From: a virus
DNA: 40,687 nucleotides
Virus record (IMG/VR): IMGVR_UViG_3300025418_000660
Coordinates: 1-40,687 of that record
Reading direction: 5' to 3' (one strand)
Of this stretch, positions 14,637 through 22,079 are shown piece after piece; within the stretch, counting starts at the first letter, position 1; each line of letters starts with the position of its first letter. Both the position numbers and the translations under genes were made by a program. The notes under the pieces were generated by a model. That model did not search any database, had not been told where the DNA came from, and saw nothing but the letters and a program-made list of their open reading frames with translations.

Positions 14637-14840
14637 ATAGCTATTTATATAGATTATGTCTTAGTTTGGAGTTCGTCTATCTCTTGTTCGATTGTTTTTG
14701 CAGGATGGTCTGGGATATGGTCTGCAGGCATCTTAGCGGGATGCCAAGCTTCCTCAGTTGCTGGGCTAACATACTCGTCAGGGTTAATACTATCCTCATA
14801 GTGCAAACCATGGTTGCCGTTCTGAGCTACAGTATCTATA
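14380..14840. repeat. Diverged direct repeat, copy A
   Basis: Same order and strongly similar sequence as 15848-16354: it covers most of a small membrane-protein gene, the intergenic TATAAATA, and the C-terminal part of a larger protein (EYVSPATEEAWHPAKMPADH). The copies differ by scattered substitutions and by about 45 extra bases in copy B, so the duplication is not recent. The shared sequence starts at GATTGTTCTGC. Confidence 0.85.
14642..14649 (-). promoter_or_regulatory. T4-type late promoter box, leaderless position
   Basis: Exact TATAAATA ending 5 nt before the ATG at 14636. Transcription from a T4-type late promoter would start at about the A of the ATG, and no Shine-Dalgarno is visible. 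Confidence 0.6.
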
Positions 14841-15010
14841 CGACTCTCATCCGAGTCTGCTTCTTCTGGGAGGGGTGTAGGATCTGGTTCAAGCCACTTA
14901 CGTTTACGAGGCTTTTTCTTTTTAGGAGGATCAATAGGGTAATTGAACCAAAAAATAATATAAGTTTTATGCTGTCCTTTGGCTAATAATATTAGCCGGG
15001 GTTGATTCAT
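14654..15010 (-). pseudogene. Truncated paralogue of the 400-residue membrane protein (C-terminal part)
   Basis: From about NYPIDPPKKKK onward the frame matches the C-terminal part of the product of 16123-17325 (RIDTVAQNGNHGLHYED, EYVSPATEEAWHPAKMPADH, TIEQEIDELQ). The membrane and coiled-coil parts are missing. The frame extends upstream through the oxygenase gene (open to ATG 15145), but that part looks like an out-of-frame shadow, so 15010 is a nominal start. It is best seen as the truncated arm of a duplication; it may or may not be expressed. Confidence 0.6.
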
Positions 15011-15560
15011 TTTTTTTAAAAATATGAGGCGGCATAATATCCAAAAGAAGATGGATCCTATCCACTGAGCTATTGTTGTCAACAGAGTGTTGGCGCGTGT
15101 TATTAATTTCATAACACACACCCTCTTCCATATTAAACGTTTCATTGCCTACAGAAAAATAAATTTCTTTATGTGTCTTAATAGGAATGTGCAGTCTGTG
15201 GATAGAATTCAAGTAATACCCCATATCAACATGTGGCTTCACTTTTTTTCCTGCGGGTAAATTGATGTAGAGACACTTTCCTACCTTGCCGCCCAACTTA
15301 GTTTCTAGATGTGTCACAATCGGTTTTGTAAGTGCCACAAGCTGGTCATCAATATGGTGGTGTGTTAATGGATAGCCTATGCCATCCCAAGTGGCTTCTA
15401 TATCAGTAATGAAGATATTTTTTGAGTCCCCGTGAAATAACTGATATCGCTCTTGCCTGCTCTTATTAATTTCCCACTCTTCCTGGAAGCTAGTAATTAA
15501 TGAGCGAATGGCAGAAATATCTATGTTTTCAATTATTTTAAAATTACCTTCAAAGTTCAT
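14967..15560 (-). CDS. 2OG-Fe(II) oxygenase, aspartyl/asparaginyl hydroxylase-like
   Basis: A 197-residue protein like the aspartyl/asparaginyl beta-hydroxylase family. The iron-binding pattern is visible: KPHVDMGYYLNSIHRLHIPI (His, Asp-type ligand and 2OG region) and NTRQHSVDNNSSVDRIHLLL (distal His and Arg). These enzymes hydroxylate protein or amino acid side chains using 2-oxoglutarate and O2; many marine phages carry 2OG oxygenases of unknown substrate. It lies inside an insert between two copies of a direct repeat, next to an outer-membrane protein fragment, so it was probably acquired with foreign DNA. The Shine-Dalgarno is weak (AGAGAA). Confidence 0.8.
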   Translation of the reverse strand: MNFEGNFKIIENIDISAIRSLITSFQEEWEINKSRQERYQLFHGDSKNIFITDIEATWDGIGYPLTHHHIDDQLVALTKPIVTHLETKLGGKVGKCLYINLPAGKKVKPHVDMGYYLNSIHRLHIPIKTHKEIYFSVGNETFNMEEGVCYEINNTRQHSVDNNSSVDRIHLLLDIMPPHIFKKNESTPANIISQRTA

Positions 15561-15608
15561 AATTTATTCTCTAAGGTTTAATATTAAACGAAGCGGTTTG
15601 AAAAAAAA

Positions 15609-15850
15609 TTAAAAGTGTTTAGTTAGGACAACATTTAAAGATTGCATCGTAAGGTCTGCGTTTAAATTATTAGCGCTTCTGAAATGTGAAACGTCAATAT
15701 TTGACCAATTATAATGGTACTCAGCACCCAAGCCCCATGCTTGATCTAGCTTATATTCTAGCCCCAGTTTAAAATTAGCACCAAAATTTACTGAGGTATC
15801 ACTGACATTGCCAGGATTTACAATGTTAGCTCCACCAGGGTCTGTTGGAT
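15609..15850 (-). pseudogene. C-terminal fragment of an outer-membrane beta-barrel protein
   Basis: Minus-strand reading ends at TAA 15611-15609 and encodes about 80 residues including VNFGANFKLGLEYKLDQAWG, LGAEYHYNWSNIDV and a final strand LTMQSLNVVLTKHF. Alternating aromatic/hydrophobic strands and a terminal Phe are typical of porin/opacity-type barrels. No start codon and no N-terminal part remain: the upstream end fuses with the end of the copy B membrane-protein gene at GAACAATC. It is probably a relic of host DNA. A palindrome (GTTTAATATTAAAC) follows within about 35 nt. Confidence 0.72.
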
Positions 15851-16104
15851 TGTTCTGCTCTTGCTATTCTATCCAAATCAGGTGGGATACCTAAGGCATG
15901 ACTTACTTTGGTATCTATACGAATGACGTCATGGTTCATAGCTGCCACCCTTTTGTCAAGCGCTGTGATTATACCAGACATACCTTTGACTCCAGATGTT
16001 ACACCAGCTAAGATAAATTTAAGGGTTAGGAATACGAAATAGCCACCAGCAAGAGCTGAAGCTATAGGAAATCCTACCTCTCCTACTAACTTAAGAAAAT
16101 CCAT
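15826..16104 (-). CDS. Small membrane protein with coiled-coil tail, copy B
   Basis: A 92-residue near-duplicate of the 14361-14636 product: the same membrane segment and coiled coil, but the C-terminus is replaced by NRPWWS, read from the foreign barrel fragment in another frame. The ATG is 6 nt from an exact TATAAATA and lacks a Shine-Dalgarno. This is probably the copy whose end was altered by the recombination. Confidence 0.75.
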   Translation of the reverse strand: MDFLKLVGEVGFPIASALAGGYFVFLTLKFILAGVTSGVKGMSGIITALDKRVAAMNHDVIRIDTKVSHALGIPPDLDRIARAEQSNRPWWS

Positions 16105-16354
16105 ATATGCTATTTATATGGATTAGTTCTTATTTTGCAGTTCGTCTATCTCTTGTTCTATAGTCTTATCAGGGTGTTCTGGGATATGATCTGCAGGCAT
16201 CTTAGCGGGATGCCAAGCTTCCTCAGTTGCTGGACTGACATACTCGTTGATGTTTATACCCATAGATGGCTCTTCAGGTGGAGGAGGTGGTGCTGTAGGC
16301 ACTGTATCCTCATAGTGCAACCCATCATTACCGTTTTGTGATACTACGTCTATC
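15848..16354. repeat. Diverged direct repeat, copy B
   Basis: Partner of 14380-14840. It contains the 92-residue membrane-protein gene and the intact C-terminal part of the 400-residue protein, with an additional Pro-rich segment (TAPPPPPEEPSMGI) not in copy A. Confidence 0.85.
16111..16118 (-). promoter_or_regulatory. T4-type late promoter box, leaderless position
   Basis: Exact TATAAATA ending 6 nt before the ATG at 16104; same arrangement as at 14642-14649 because it lies within the duplicated segment. Confidence 0.6.
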
Positions 16355-17325
16355 CTACCATCGTCTTCTGGCCATATGGGAGGTTCACCTATTGACCATT
16401 CATTTGGGGTATCTACGTCTTGTTTTCCTTCAGTAACACTTATGCCACCGCCAACTGTATGGTCAAAACCAGGTCTCATTATATTATGAAGAAATGGCTT
16501 TTCTATAGGATCAAGGTTGATTGGATAATTTTTCCACTTTGATAGGTCGTCTTCTACTTCAGGCTGTCTTTTTTTTAGCGACCAGTTTACAGCGACTAGC
16601 ATGAGCACTGCAAGAGGGTCAAACACTAATACGATCATGATGATGACCCAACGGACTGCTTTTTCAAGCACGTTCTGGTCTAACGTATCACCATAGATTA
16701 ATGCTGCGATGTACTTGATAGGACCAACCTCGGCCTCGATCTTACGAGCTTGAGATGCCACTGGAGCGCGTTCGCCCTGTAGCTTAACGATGGCTGCTTG
16801 AGATACAGATATCTCGTTCTGTAACTTCTTACGTTCATTAGCTTGTGAGCGTCTGATCTGTACAGCTTTGTCTGCACCAGTTTCGTCTGTAGATCTACTT
16901 AACTTCTGATCCACCTGAGCATCCATCTGAGCTAATGCTTTACGAGCGGCATCGATGTTATCACGCTGAGTCTTGATCTTTTCGTCAAAGATCTGTACTT
17001 GTGCTGATACGTCTCCAGCTGGGACTGCTTGGTCAAGATGGGCTTTTGATAAGAACCCAAAGATACCCATAGATGTAATCATCATGAGGATAATTACTGC
17101 TGTAGTAAAGTAGATCCTAAATGTATTAGGAACATCTTGCCAGTTTCTGTATAACCATGAGGCTACGACTAACTTAGATACTTCAAGTATCCCACCCATG
17201 ATGATGATTGGAACTACGGCTGCAGCAAATATAGCTGTTAAGCCTGCAATAGAGTAGAACGCAGCGATACAACTCAGCGATATTGCTGATACAAACATTA
17301 TGCTCGTCATTACTTTATCGTTCAT
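16123..17325 (-). CDS. Multi-pass membrane protein with long coiled coil
   Basis: A 400-residue protein: three N-terminal transmembrane segments (about 8-95), a long charged coiled coil (about 108-205; QVQIFDEKIKTQRDNIDAAR, RRSQANERKKLQNEISVSQ), a fourth membrane segment (about 225-250; WVIIMIVLVFDPLAVLMLVA) and a polar, Pro-rich cytoplasmic tail. Similar proteins occur in T4-like marine phages without assigned function. Its C-terminal part is duplicated at 14654-14940. It starts 4 nt inside the upstream gene. Envelope remodelling is a guess. Confidence 0.75.
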   Translation of the reverse strand: MNDKVMTSIMFVSAISLSCIAAFYSIAGLTAIFAAAVVPIIIMGGILEVSKLVVASWLYRNWQDVPNTFRIYFTTAVIILMMITSMGIFGFLSKAHLDQAVPAGDVSAQVQIFDEKIKTQRDNIDAARKALAQMDAQVDQKLSRSTDETGADKAVQIRRSQANERKKLQNEISVSQAAIVKLQGERAPVASQARKIEAEVGPIKYIAALIYGDTLDQNVLEKAVRWVIIMIVLVFDPLAVLMLVAVNWSLKKRQPEVEDDLSKWKNYPINLDPIEKPFLHNIMRPGFDHTVGGGISVTEGKQDVDTPNEWSIGEPPIWPEDDGRIDVVSQNGNDGLHYEDTVPTAPPPPPEEPSMGININEYVSPATEEAWHPAKMPADHIPEHPDKTIEQEIDELQNKN

Positions 17326-17612
17326 TTTTTCTTTGTTCTAGCTCTTGTCTCTACAATAAGAGCATCTTGTATACGGATCTTATCGTCCTGTGCCTTAATT
17401 TGTTTCTTTAAATCTTCTATACGTTCGATCAATATTAGATCTTCTGAGTTTAGGTTATTCCATCTACTCGTTGCTTCATCTATACGTTTATTTTGATAGA
17501 CGATCTGCTCATGATAATCCACCATCTGGATATAACACATGAATGATGTATATAAACATGCAGCGCATAATAACGTTAACATGAATCCAATTACTCTCAA
17601 CTTAATTCTCAT
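17322..17612 (-). CDS. Small membrane protein with coiled coil
   Basis: A 96-residue protein with one N-terminal membrane segment (about 6-27) and a long charged helix (NSEDLILIERIEDLKKQIKA). Short overlaps on both sides (11 nt with the GIY-YIG gene, 4 nt with the 400-residue gene) place it in the same operon. The topology would fit a spanin- or anchor-like protein, but no family is recognised. Confidence 0.7.
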   Translation of the reverse strand: MRIKLRVIGFMLTLLCAACLYTSFMCYIQMVDYHEQIVYQNKRIDEATSRWNNLNSEDLILIERIEDLKKQIKAQDDKIRIQDALIVETRARTKKK

Positions 17613-18033
17613 ACTTTATATGACTCCTATGTACACGACAGTTCACGATCCCATTATACCACTTATCTGGGTTTTCTAATACTTCATTTTGCATTTGTAA
17701 TTTTGCTTCAAAATAACTTGCGGTACCTTTGGATAAGCAAAACATTAGGATTTCCCGTTTGAACTTATCTTCTCCTAATGCCTTGACATCATCTATTACT
17801 TCTTTTGATGAGGACCAATATGTCCTCCAATCTGATTCTATCTTGCTGCGGATTTTCTTTTTCTTTTTGTTACCGTTTTTAAGCGTAACTGTTCTTGTAG
17901 CAGTCTTAGAAAATTTAGTGAGTTTCTTACCAATATACTTTTTATTGGTAATGCAGTTAGTAATGATATATACAAACCCAACATATTTATCGTCAATAGT
18001 CTCAACGGGCACATTGTTGTACATCCATGTCAT
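17602..18033 (-). CDS. GIY-YIG-domain nuclease-like protein
   Basis: A 143-residue protein with the GIY-YIG core GFVYIITNCITNKKYIGKKL (Y-x-I then Y-I-G) followed by a basic stretch (NGNKKKKKIRSK). It resembles the putative endonucleases of T4-like phages (Seg-type or related). The downstream conserved Arg and Glu of the nuclease fold are plausible (KREILMF, YFEAKLQMQNE). It starts with an ATGA overlap after the zinc-ribbon gene in the nrd operon, a common place for homing-type nucleases. Confidence 0.75.
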   Translation of the reverse strand: MTWMYNNVPVETIDDKYVGFVYIITNCITNKKYIGKKLTKFSKTATRTVTLKNGNKKKKKIRSKIESDWRTYWSSSKEVIDDVKALGEDKFKREILMFCLSKGTASYFEAKLQMQNEVLENPDKWYNGIVNCRVHRSHIKYEN

Positions 18034-18173
18034 TCATCATCCTCGTCTTCTTCAAATATATCTGCACCGCATACTGGACAATACACAATATCTTCAATCG
18101 TAACATCGTTAGTCTTAACGGTCACCTTGCCTGTTGACTCACAGTTCTCGCAATGAAAATATTTTGTTGCCAT
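18030..18173 (-). CDS. 47-residue zinc-ribbon protein
   Basis: Starts MATKYFHCENCES and continues to DIVYCPVCGADIFEEDEDDE. Two CxxC pairs form a clear zinc ribbon, with a very acidic end. It starts on the nrdB stop (TAATG) and its TGA overlaps the GIY-YIG start (ATGA), so it is part of the coupled operon. Role unknown; small zinc ribbons may bind nucleic acid or RNA polymerase. Confidence 0.75.
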   Translation of the reverse strand: MATKYFHCENCESTGKVTVKTNDVTIEDIVYCPVCGADIFEEDEDDE

Positions 18174-19153
18174 TATTGGGCTCCTCCCCATACATCTTCC
18201 CATGAACCTTTAAGTGCACCCTTCGCATAGTCGGTTACACGGTTCTCAAAGAAGTTACCATGAACTGGAGCATTGATCATCTCCTCAACCCATGGTAGCG
18301 GGTTCTTTTTAACTTTAAAAATACCTTTTAATCCGAGTGAGATCAAACGCCTATCAGCGATGTAACGGATGTATTGTTTAACATCTGCTGGCTCTAACTC
18401 TCTCATGTGTGTACCAGAGAATGATAAGTCAATGAACTTATCTTCAAGCTGTACCATCTTCTCAGCTATAGTATATATGCGACCCTTTAAGTCATCATTC
18501 CATATCTCGTTGTTCTCTTTGATAAATGTTTTAAATAGCTTAATCATGTTCTCAGCATGCATGGTTTCATCAACGATTGACCATGTAACGATCTGACCCA
18601 TGCCTTTCATCAAACCATGACGAGGAAAATTAAGCAACATAATAAAAGAACTAAAAAGCTGCATACCCTCCGTGAAAGCAGAGAATACTGCGATGTGTGT
18701 TGCAGTTGAAGCAAGGTCACCGTTTTTCGAACTGAGTTCCGTAACATAGTCGTGTTTGTCCTTCATTTCTTGATATTCAAGGAATTCATTATATGTAGAT
18801 TCTGGCATACCTAACGTCTCAATCAAGTGAGAGTATGCTGCGATGTGTAATGCTTCGCGAGCCGCAAAGCCCATAAGCATCATTCGAACTTCTGGTTGAG
18901 GGAAGTATGGTAGGTAGTTCTTAACATAACCGCCTGCAACGTCGATGTCACCTTGCGTAAAGAACCTAAATATATTAGTAAGGAACTGCTTCTCTTCCTT
19001 TGTTAACTTCTTCTTCCAGTCCTTAACATCTTCTGCCATAGGAACTTCTGTATGTAACCAATGTGCCTGTTCATGTTTCAACCATGCGTCATATGCCCAT
19101 GGATAATTGAATGGCTTAAAGTATTCTCTCGTATCGGTTAATTTGTCTGCCAT
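18173..19153 (-). CDS. nrdB: Ribonucleotide reductase class Ia, beta subunit
   Basis: A 326-residue radical-generating subunit that pairs with NrdA to make dNTPs. All diiron ligands can be placed by E. coli spacing: Asp69, Glu100 and His103 (AREALHIAAYSHLIE), Glu162 (FTEGMQLF), Glu196 and His199 (VDETMHAEN). The radical Tyr107 is present. The end DVWGGAQ is in the region that binds NrdA. It is separated from nrdA by four other genes but within the same chain of overlapping reading frames; its ATG overlaps the heme oxygenase stop. Confidence 0.96.
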   Translation of the reverse strand: MADKLTDTREYFKPFNYPWAYDAWLKHEQAHWLHTEVPMAEDVKDWKKKLTKEEKQFLTNIFRFFTQGDIDVAGGYVKNYLPYFPQPEVRMMLMGFAAREALHIAAYSHLIETLGMPESTYNEFLEYQEMKDKHDYVTELSSKNGDLASTATHIAVFSAFTEGMQLFSSFIMLLNFPRHGLMKGMGQIVTWSIVDETMHAENMIKLFKTFIKENNEIWNDDLKGRIYTIAEKMVQLEDKFIDLSFSGTHMRELEPADVKQYIRYIADRRLISLGLKGIFKVKKNPLPWVEEMINAPVHGNFFENRVTDYAKGALKGSWEDVWGGAQ

Positions 19154-19695
19154 TAGATGTTCAACTCTTTCTTTAGTTCGTTAAATAAATTCATACAATG
19201 ATCAAATCCTGCTATTGCTTCGTCTAATAGATCTATACTTAACTTAGAGTCTATGTATGCAATGCATGCAGGTCTATCTTCAAATGCATAAGCATGACTG
19301 GGTCCTGGTACTAACTTACCTATCATCTTACCACCGTATAAATCACCCATATGTCTTACATATACATGAGCCATGATCTGGTCTGGTCGACTATCAGCTA
19401 AAGATAATAGATGAAACATGTAATTCTTTGTACTTATATAAGGTGCCACGATAGTTCCACCTAACTCTGCAATATCAAGTGATATCTTATGAGTACGTCT
19501 AAGGTCTTCCATACCTTCAAACAGCCCATGAACTGTAGCGCATGCTTCTAGTGTAGAGTATATATGCCACATCTGTTGAAGGTATGTAAGATAGTGTTCC
19601 TTAGTTATCTTACCAGTGAACATATACTGGACAAAATCAGATCCTTCGACCTCTTTGTGTTTTGCTCGAGTATGTTCTGTAAGTATCGTTGCCAT
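19153..19695 (-). CDS. Heme oxygenase
   Basis: A 180-residue HO-1-type heme oxygenase, which opens heme to biliverdin, CO and Fe2+. Proximal His13 lies in TRAKHKEVEGSDF and the distal helix in VYVRHMGDLYGGKMIG (GDxxGG hinge with the conserved Asp). Cyanophages use heme oxygenase with bilin reductases, but no bilin reductase is in this window. Here it sits between an exported nuclease and nrdB, joined by TAATG overlaps on both sides. Supplying iron for the diiron NrdB is an attractive but unproven idea. Confidence 0.9.
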   Translation of the reverse strand: MATILTEHTRAKHKEVEGSDFVQYMFTGKITKEHYLTYLQQMWHIYSTLEACATVHGLFEGMEDLRRTHKISLDIAELGGTIVAPYISTKNYMFHLLSLADSRPDQIMAHVYVRHMGDLYGGKMIGKLVPGPSHAYAFEDRPACIAYIDSKLSIDLLDEAIAGFDHCMNLFNELKKELNI

Positions 19696-20411
19696 TACTT
19701 AGCGATTGGTAAGTTAAACTTAATACCAGTTGCTTGCTCGATTGCTGGTACAGTTGTTTGATACTTAGGCAAGTCTTTAACGGGTAATGCAGCGTTTGGC
19801 ATTAACCATGCAGTAACTTTCTTACTATTCTTTTCATAAACGATCTTATATAAACGAGTAGGGATACCTAAACCACTACCGATCTTTTGATAACCTTGAT
19901 CCCAAATACCACCAGAGATAACATAGAAGTCTGTGTTTGGTGTTGCAACCCATTGACGTTCATATGTTTCTGCTTGTTTCCAAATACCACGATTGTTGTT
20001 AGCTACTTGTGGAACCATGTTTGATAAGTTAAAACTCTCACTCATGATCGCATCGCTCTGTGTGTTGTTACCTGCTGGTGCCATATGACCGCGGTCATGT
20101 GTTTTACCAACGATAGCATAGTCAGCTAGGGATGCTGAACAGTTAGGTGTTACTAATGCATCAGGGTGAAAATTATCTTTACGTTTTGCTGGTCCACTGA
20201 TTGCTGCTTTTGTTAAATGCTCAAACACTGCTTCTGGAGCTTTAACATCACAACGATGGATTACTGCATAGTTTAAATGACATAACTCTTGGTCACCTGC
20301 TTTTGCTGTATATGTTGGTAATGCTGCTTCAAACTGACTGCAGTCTTTTAAACCTGCAAATGCTGCTGTTGTTGCTGATGCAAAAAATAATGCTGCTATA
20401 ATCTTTTTCAT
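19695..20411 (-). CDS. Exported DNA/RNA non-specific endonuclease
   Basis: A 238-residue NUC1/Serratia-type nuclease with the catalytic signature HDRGHMAPAGNN (general-base His109) and a metal-binding Asn region (NNNRGIWKQAETYE). It begins with a Sec signal peptide (MKKIIAALFFASATTAAFAG), so the mature enzyme is probably periplasmic or secreted, unusual for a phage nuclease. Four Cys residues (about 24, 44, 54, 91) could form disulfides, consistent with export. It starts with an ATGA overlap after the small gene and overlaps the heme oxygenase start. Confidence 0.9.
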   Translation of the reverse strand: MKKIIAALFFASATTAAFAGLKDCSQFEAALPTYTAKAGDQELCHLNYAVIHRCDVKAPEAVFEHLTKAAISGPAKRKDNFHPDALVTPNCSASLADYAIVGKTHDRGHMAPAGNNTQSDAIMSESFNLSNMVPQVANNNRGIWKQAETYERQWVATPNTDFYVISGGIWDQGYQKIGSGLGIPTRLYKIVYEKNSKKVTAWLMPNAALPVKDLPKYQTTVPAIEQATGIKFNLPIAK

Positions 20412-20605
20412 TTATTATCCTCGGTTTCTAAATATATATTACACTCACTTACTGTTATGTCTTTGATCTTTACCTTCTTACCATCGATCCTCACAAAGAC
20501 ATGAGGTTCAACGTACTTCTTCTTTAAAGATGCTGCATTGTTTGTTGCTAAAAAGATATTACGTCCAGCATCTTTTAATCTTTTAATCATTCCTTCGATA
20601 TGCAT
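20408..20605 (-). CDS. Small hypothetical protein
   Basis: 65 residues from ATG 20605 (MHIEGMIKRLKDAGRNIFLA), one base after the homospermidine synthase stop. A longer frame from 20710 overlaps that gene and is rejected. The C-terminal half (FVRIDGKKVKIKDITVSECN) looks like beta strands. No family recognised; it belongs to the nrd operon by overlap. Confidence 0.65.
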   Translation of the reverse strand: MHIEGMIKRLKDAGRNIFLATNNAASLKKKYVEPHVFVRIDGKKVKIKDITVSECNIYLETEDNK

Positions 20606-20606
20606 G

Positions 20607-22046
20607 TTATGTCCAGACCCTATAGTTTTCGTAAGCACATGGATTTTTTGGATCCAACTCTCTGTAGAATAAACTGTTGACATCTTTGAATGGTGTCCAT
20701 TTTGTTTCAACGAATGGGACTTTACCTAGATATGGGTCAGCATACTTCAATACGAAGTCATATGGTATTGCTTCTGGCTCCACATAACCTTCATTTGGGT
20801 TCTCAATTGCCCATATCATTGCACCTAACATTGATGCAACAACCTGTAATGATGTAGCGTTCTCTCCTGGTATTAGTCTCCTTGCTTCCTCGATAGTTAA
20901 CTGTGAACCGTGCCACATACCAAAGTCATCCCCCAATAATAGCACACCTAATTCATCCATACCACCCACGATCTCATCCTTAGCGATGCGTAGTTTAGTA
21001 TGTAGATCTAACTCTTTACCTCTCATCTCATGTACTGAAGCGATAGCTGCATCACATGGTTGATAGACGTAGTATACTGATGGCCTAAACGATTTATCTT
21101 TAGTTTCAAAGTATTCTGATATCGTTACAGCTTCTGAGTGTTGGATATGGAAGCCATTGTATTGACCACCTAATGGAACCCATGATCTTAGTAACACTGA
21201 TACACCGGGTTGGAATAGGTATGCAGTGTTACCTTGTGCTTTACCATTCTCTGGGTTAGTATCTTCGTGTGTACCCCAACCCATCTCAGCGGGAGCTCTA
21301 CCTTCTGCCCAAAAACCTTCACATGACCATGTATTTACAAACTCATTCTTTTCTTTTGGTTCACCAAGGACTTGTGTGTCACGTTCTGCAACATGTACTA
21401 CCTTAACACCAACCTTCTTCATCAACTGTGCCCAACCTTCTTTATCGGTTGGTACTACATACTTGATGCCTTTCTTTTCTGCTAACTTGAGTAACGCTCT
21501 CTTAGTAAGGTGTGTCACCAAACCAGGGTTTGCACCATGAGTTCCAACAACCGTTGCTGCACCTTTGTACTTCTCTGCCATAGCACGAACTTCTTTATGA
21601 GTATGGTATAGTGTACGTTCTGCTAGTTTAGGGATAGTCTCGTCTGGTTCATCTTCCCATCTTTCAAGAGATGTATTGATGTAATGAACACCATGTTTTA
21701 AACACCATTCAAGGATCTCAAGTGCACCGATGTTTAGTGATACATCGATAACAAACCCACCTTCATCTACATACTTTGATAGTGTAGATTCTAAGTTATT
21801 CCTTAAGATCTCTTTCTTAATGTATGTGACTGCAGACTTACCATTACGTTCTTTAAAAGTTTTTTCGTTCTCACCCTTCTCAAGCACTATAATGTTAGAT
21901 GCTTCAGATGTGATGTGTCTAAGGATTATTGGTAAGATCGCTTGACCTACAGATCCATAACCTAAGATCAAGATCTTCCTACCATCAAACTTTACATACT
22001 TCTTATTTTTATAGTCTATGAACTTACTAAAATTTTCTATTGCCAT
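20607..22046 (-). CDS. hss: Homospermidine synthase-like enzyme
   Basis: A 479-residue NAD-dependent enzyme like bacterial homospermidine synthase, which makes sym-homospermidine from putrescine (saccharopine dehydrogenase-like fold). Signs: Rossmann motif ILILGYGSVGQAILPIILRH (about 25-44), VVGTHGANPGLVTHLTKRAL, and a length that matches the family (about 475-480). Polyamines neutralise packaged DNA charge, so a phage copy could help with DNA condensation or growth. It directly follows nrdA (33-nt gap). Saccharopine dehydrogenase itself is a less likely alternative. Confidence 0.88.
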   Translation of the reverse strand: MAIENFSKFIDYKNKKYVKFDGRKILILGYGSVGQAILPIILRHITSEASNIIVLEKGENEKTFKERNGKSAVTYIKKEILRNNLESTLSKYVDEGGFVIDVSLNIGALEILEWCLKHGVHYINTSLERWEDEPDETIPKLAERTLYHTHKEVRAMAEKYKGAATVVGTHGANPGLVTHLTKRALLKLAEKKGIKYVVPTDKEGWAQLMKKVGVKVVHVAERDTQVLGEPKEKNEFVNTWSCEGFWAEGRAPAEMGWGTHEDTNPENGKAQGNTAYLFQPGVSVLLRSWVPLGGQYNGFHIQHSEAVTISEYFETKDKSFRPSVYYVYQPCDAAIASVHEMRGKELDLHTKLRIAKDEIVGGMDELGVLLLGDDFGMWHGSQLTIEEARRLIPGENATSLQVVASMLGAMIWAIENPNEGYVEPEAIPYDFVLKYADPYLGKVPFVETKWTPFKDVNSLFYRELDPKNPCAYENYRVWT

Positions 22047-22079
22047 TTTAATCCCTATATTTTGTGAATAGTGTGAAGG

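Noticed and set aside
15011-15145. N-terminal extension of the truncated paralogue
   Set aside because: This part coincides with the well-supported oxygenase frame and has no match to the 400-residue paralogue, so only the part from about 15010 down is kept.
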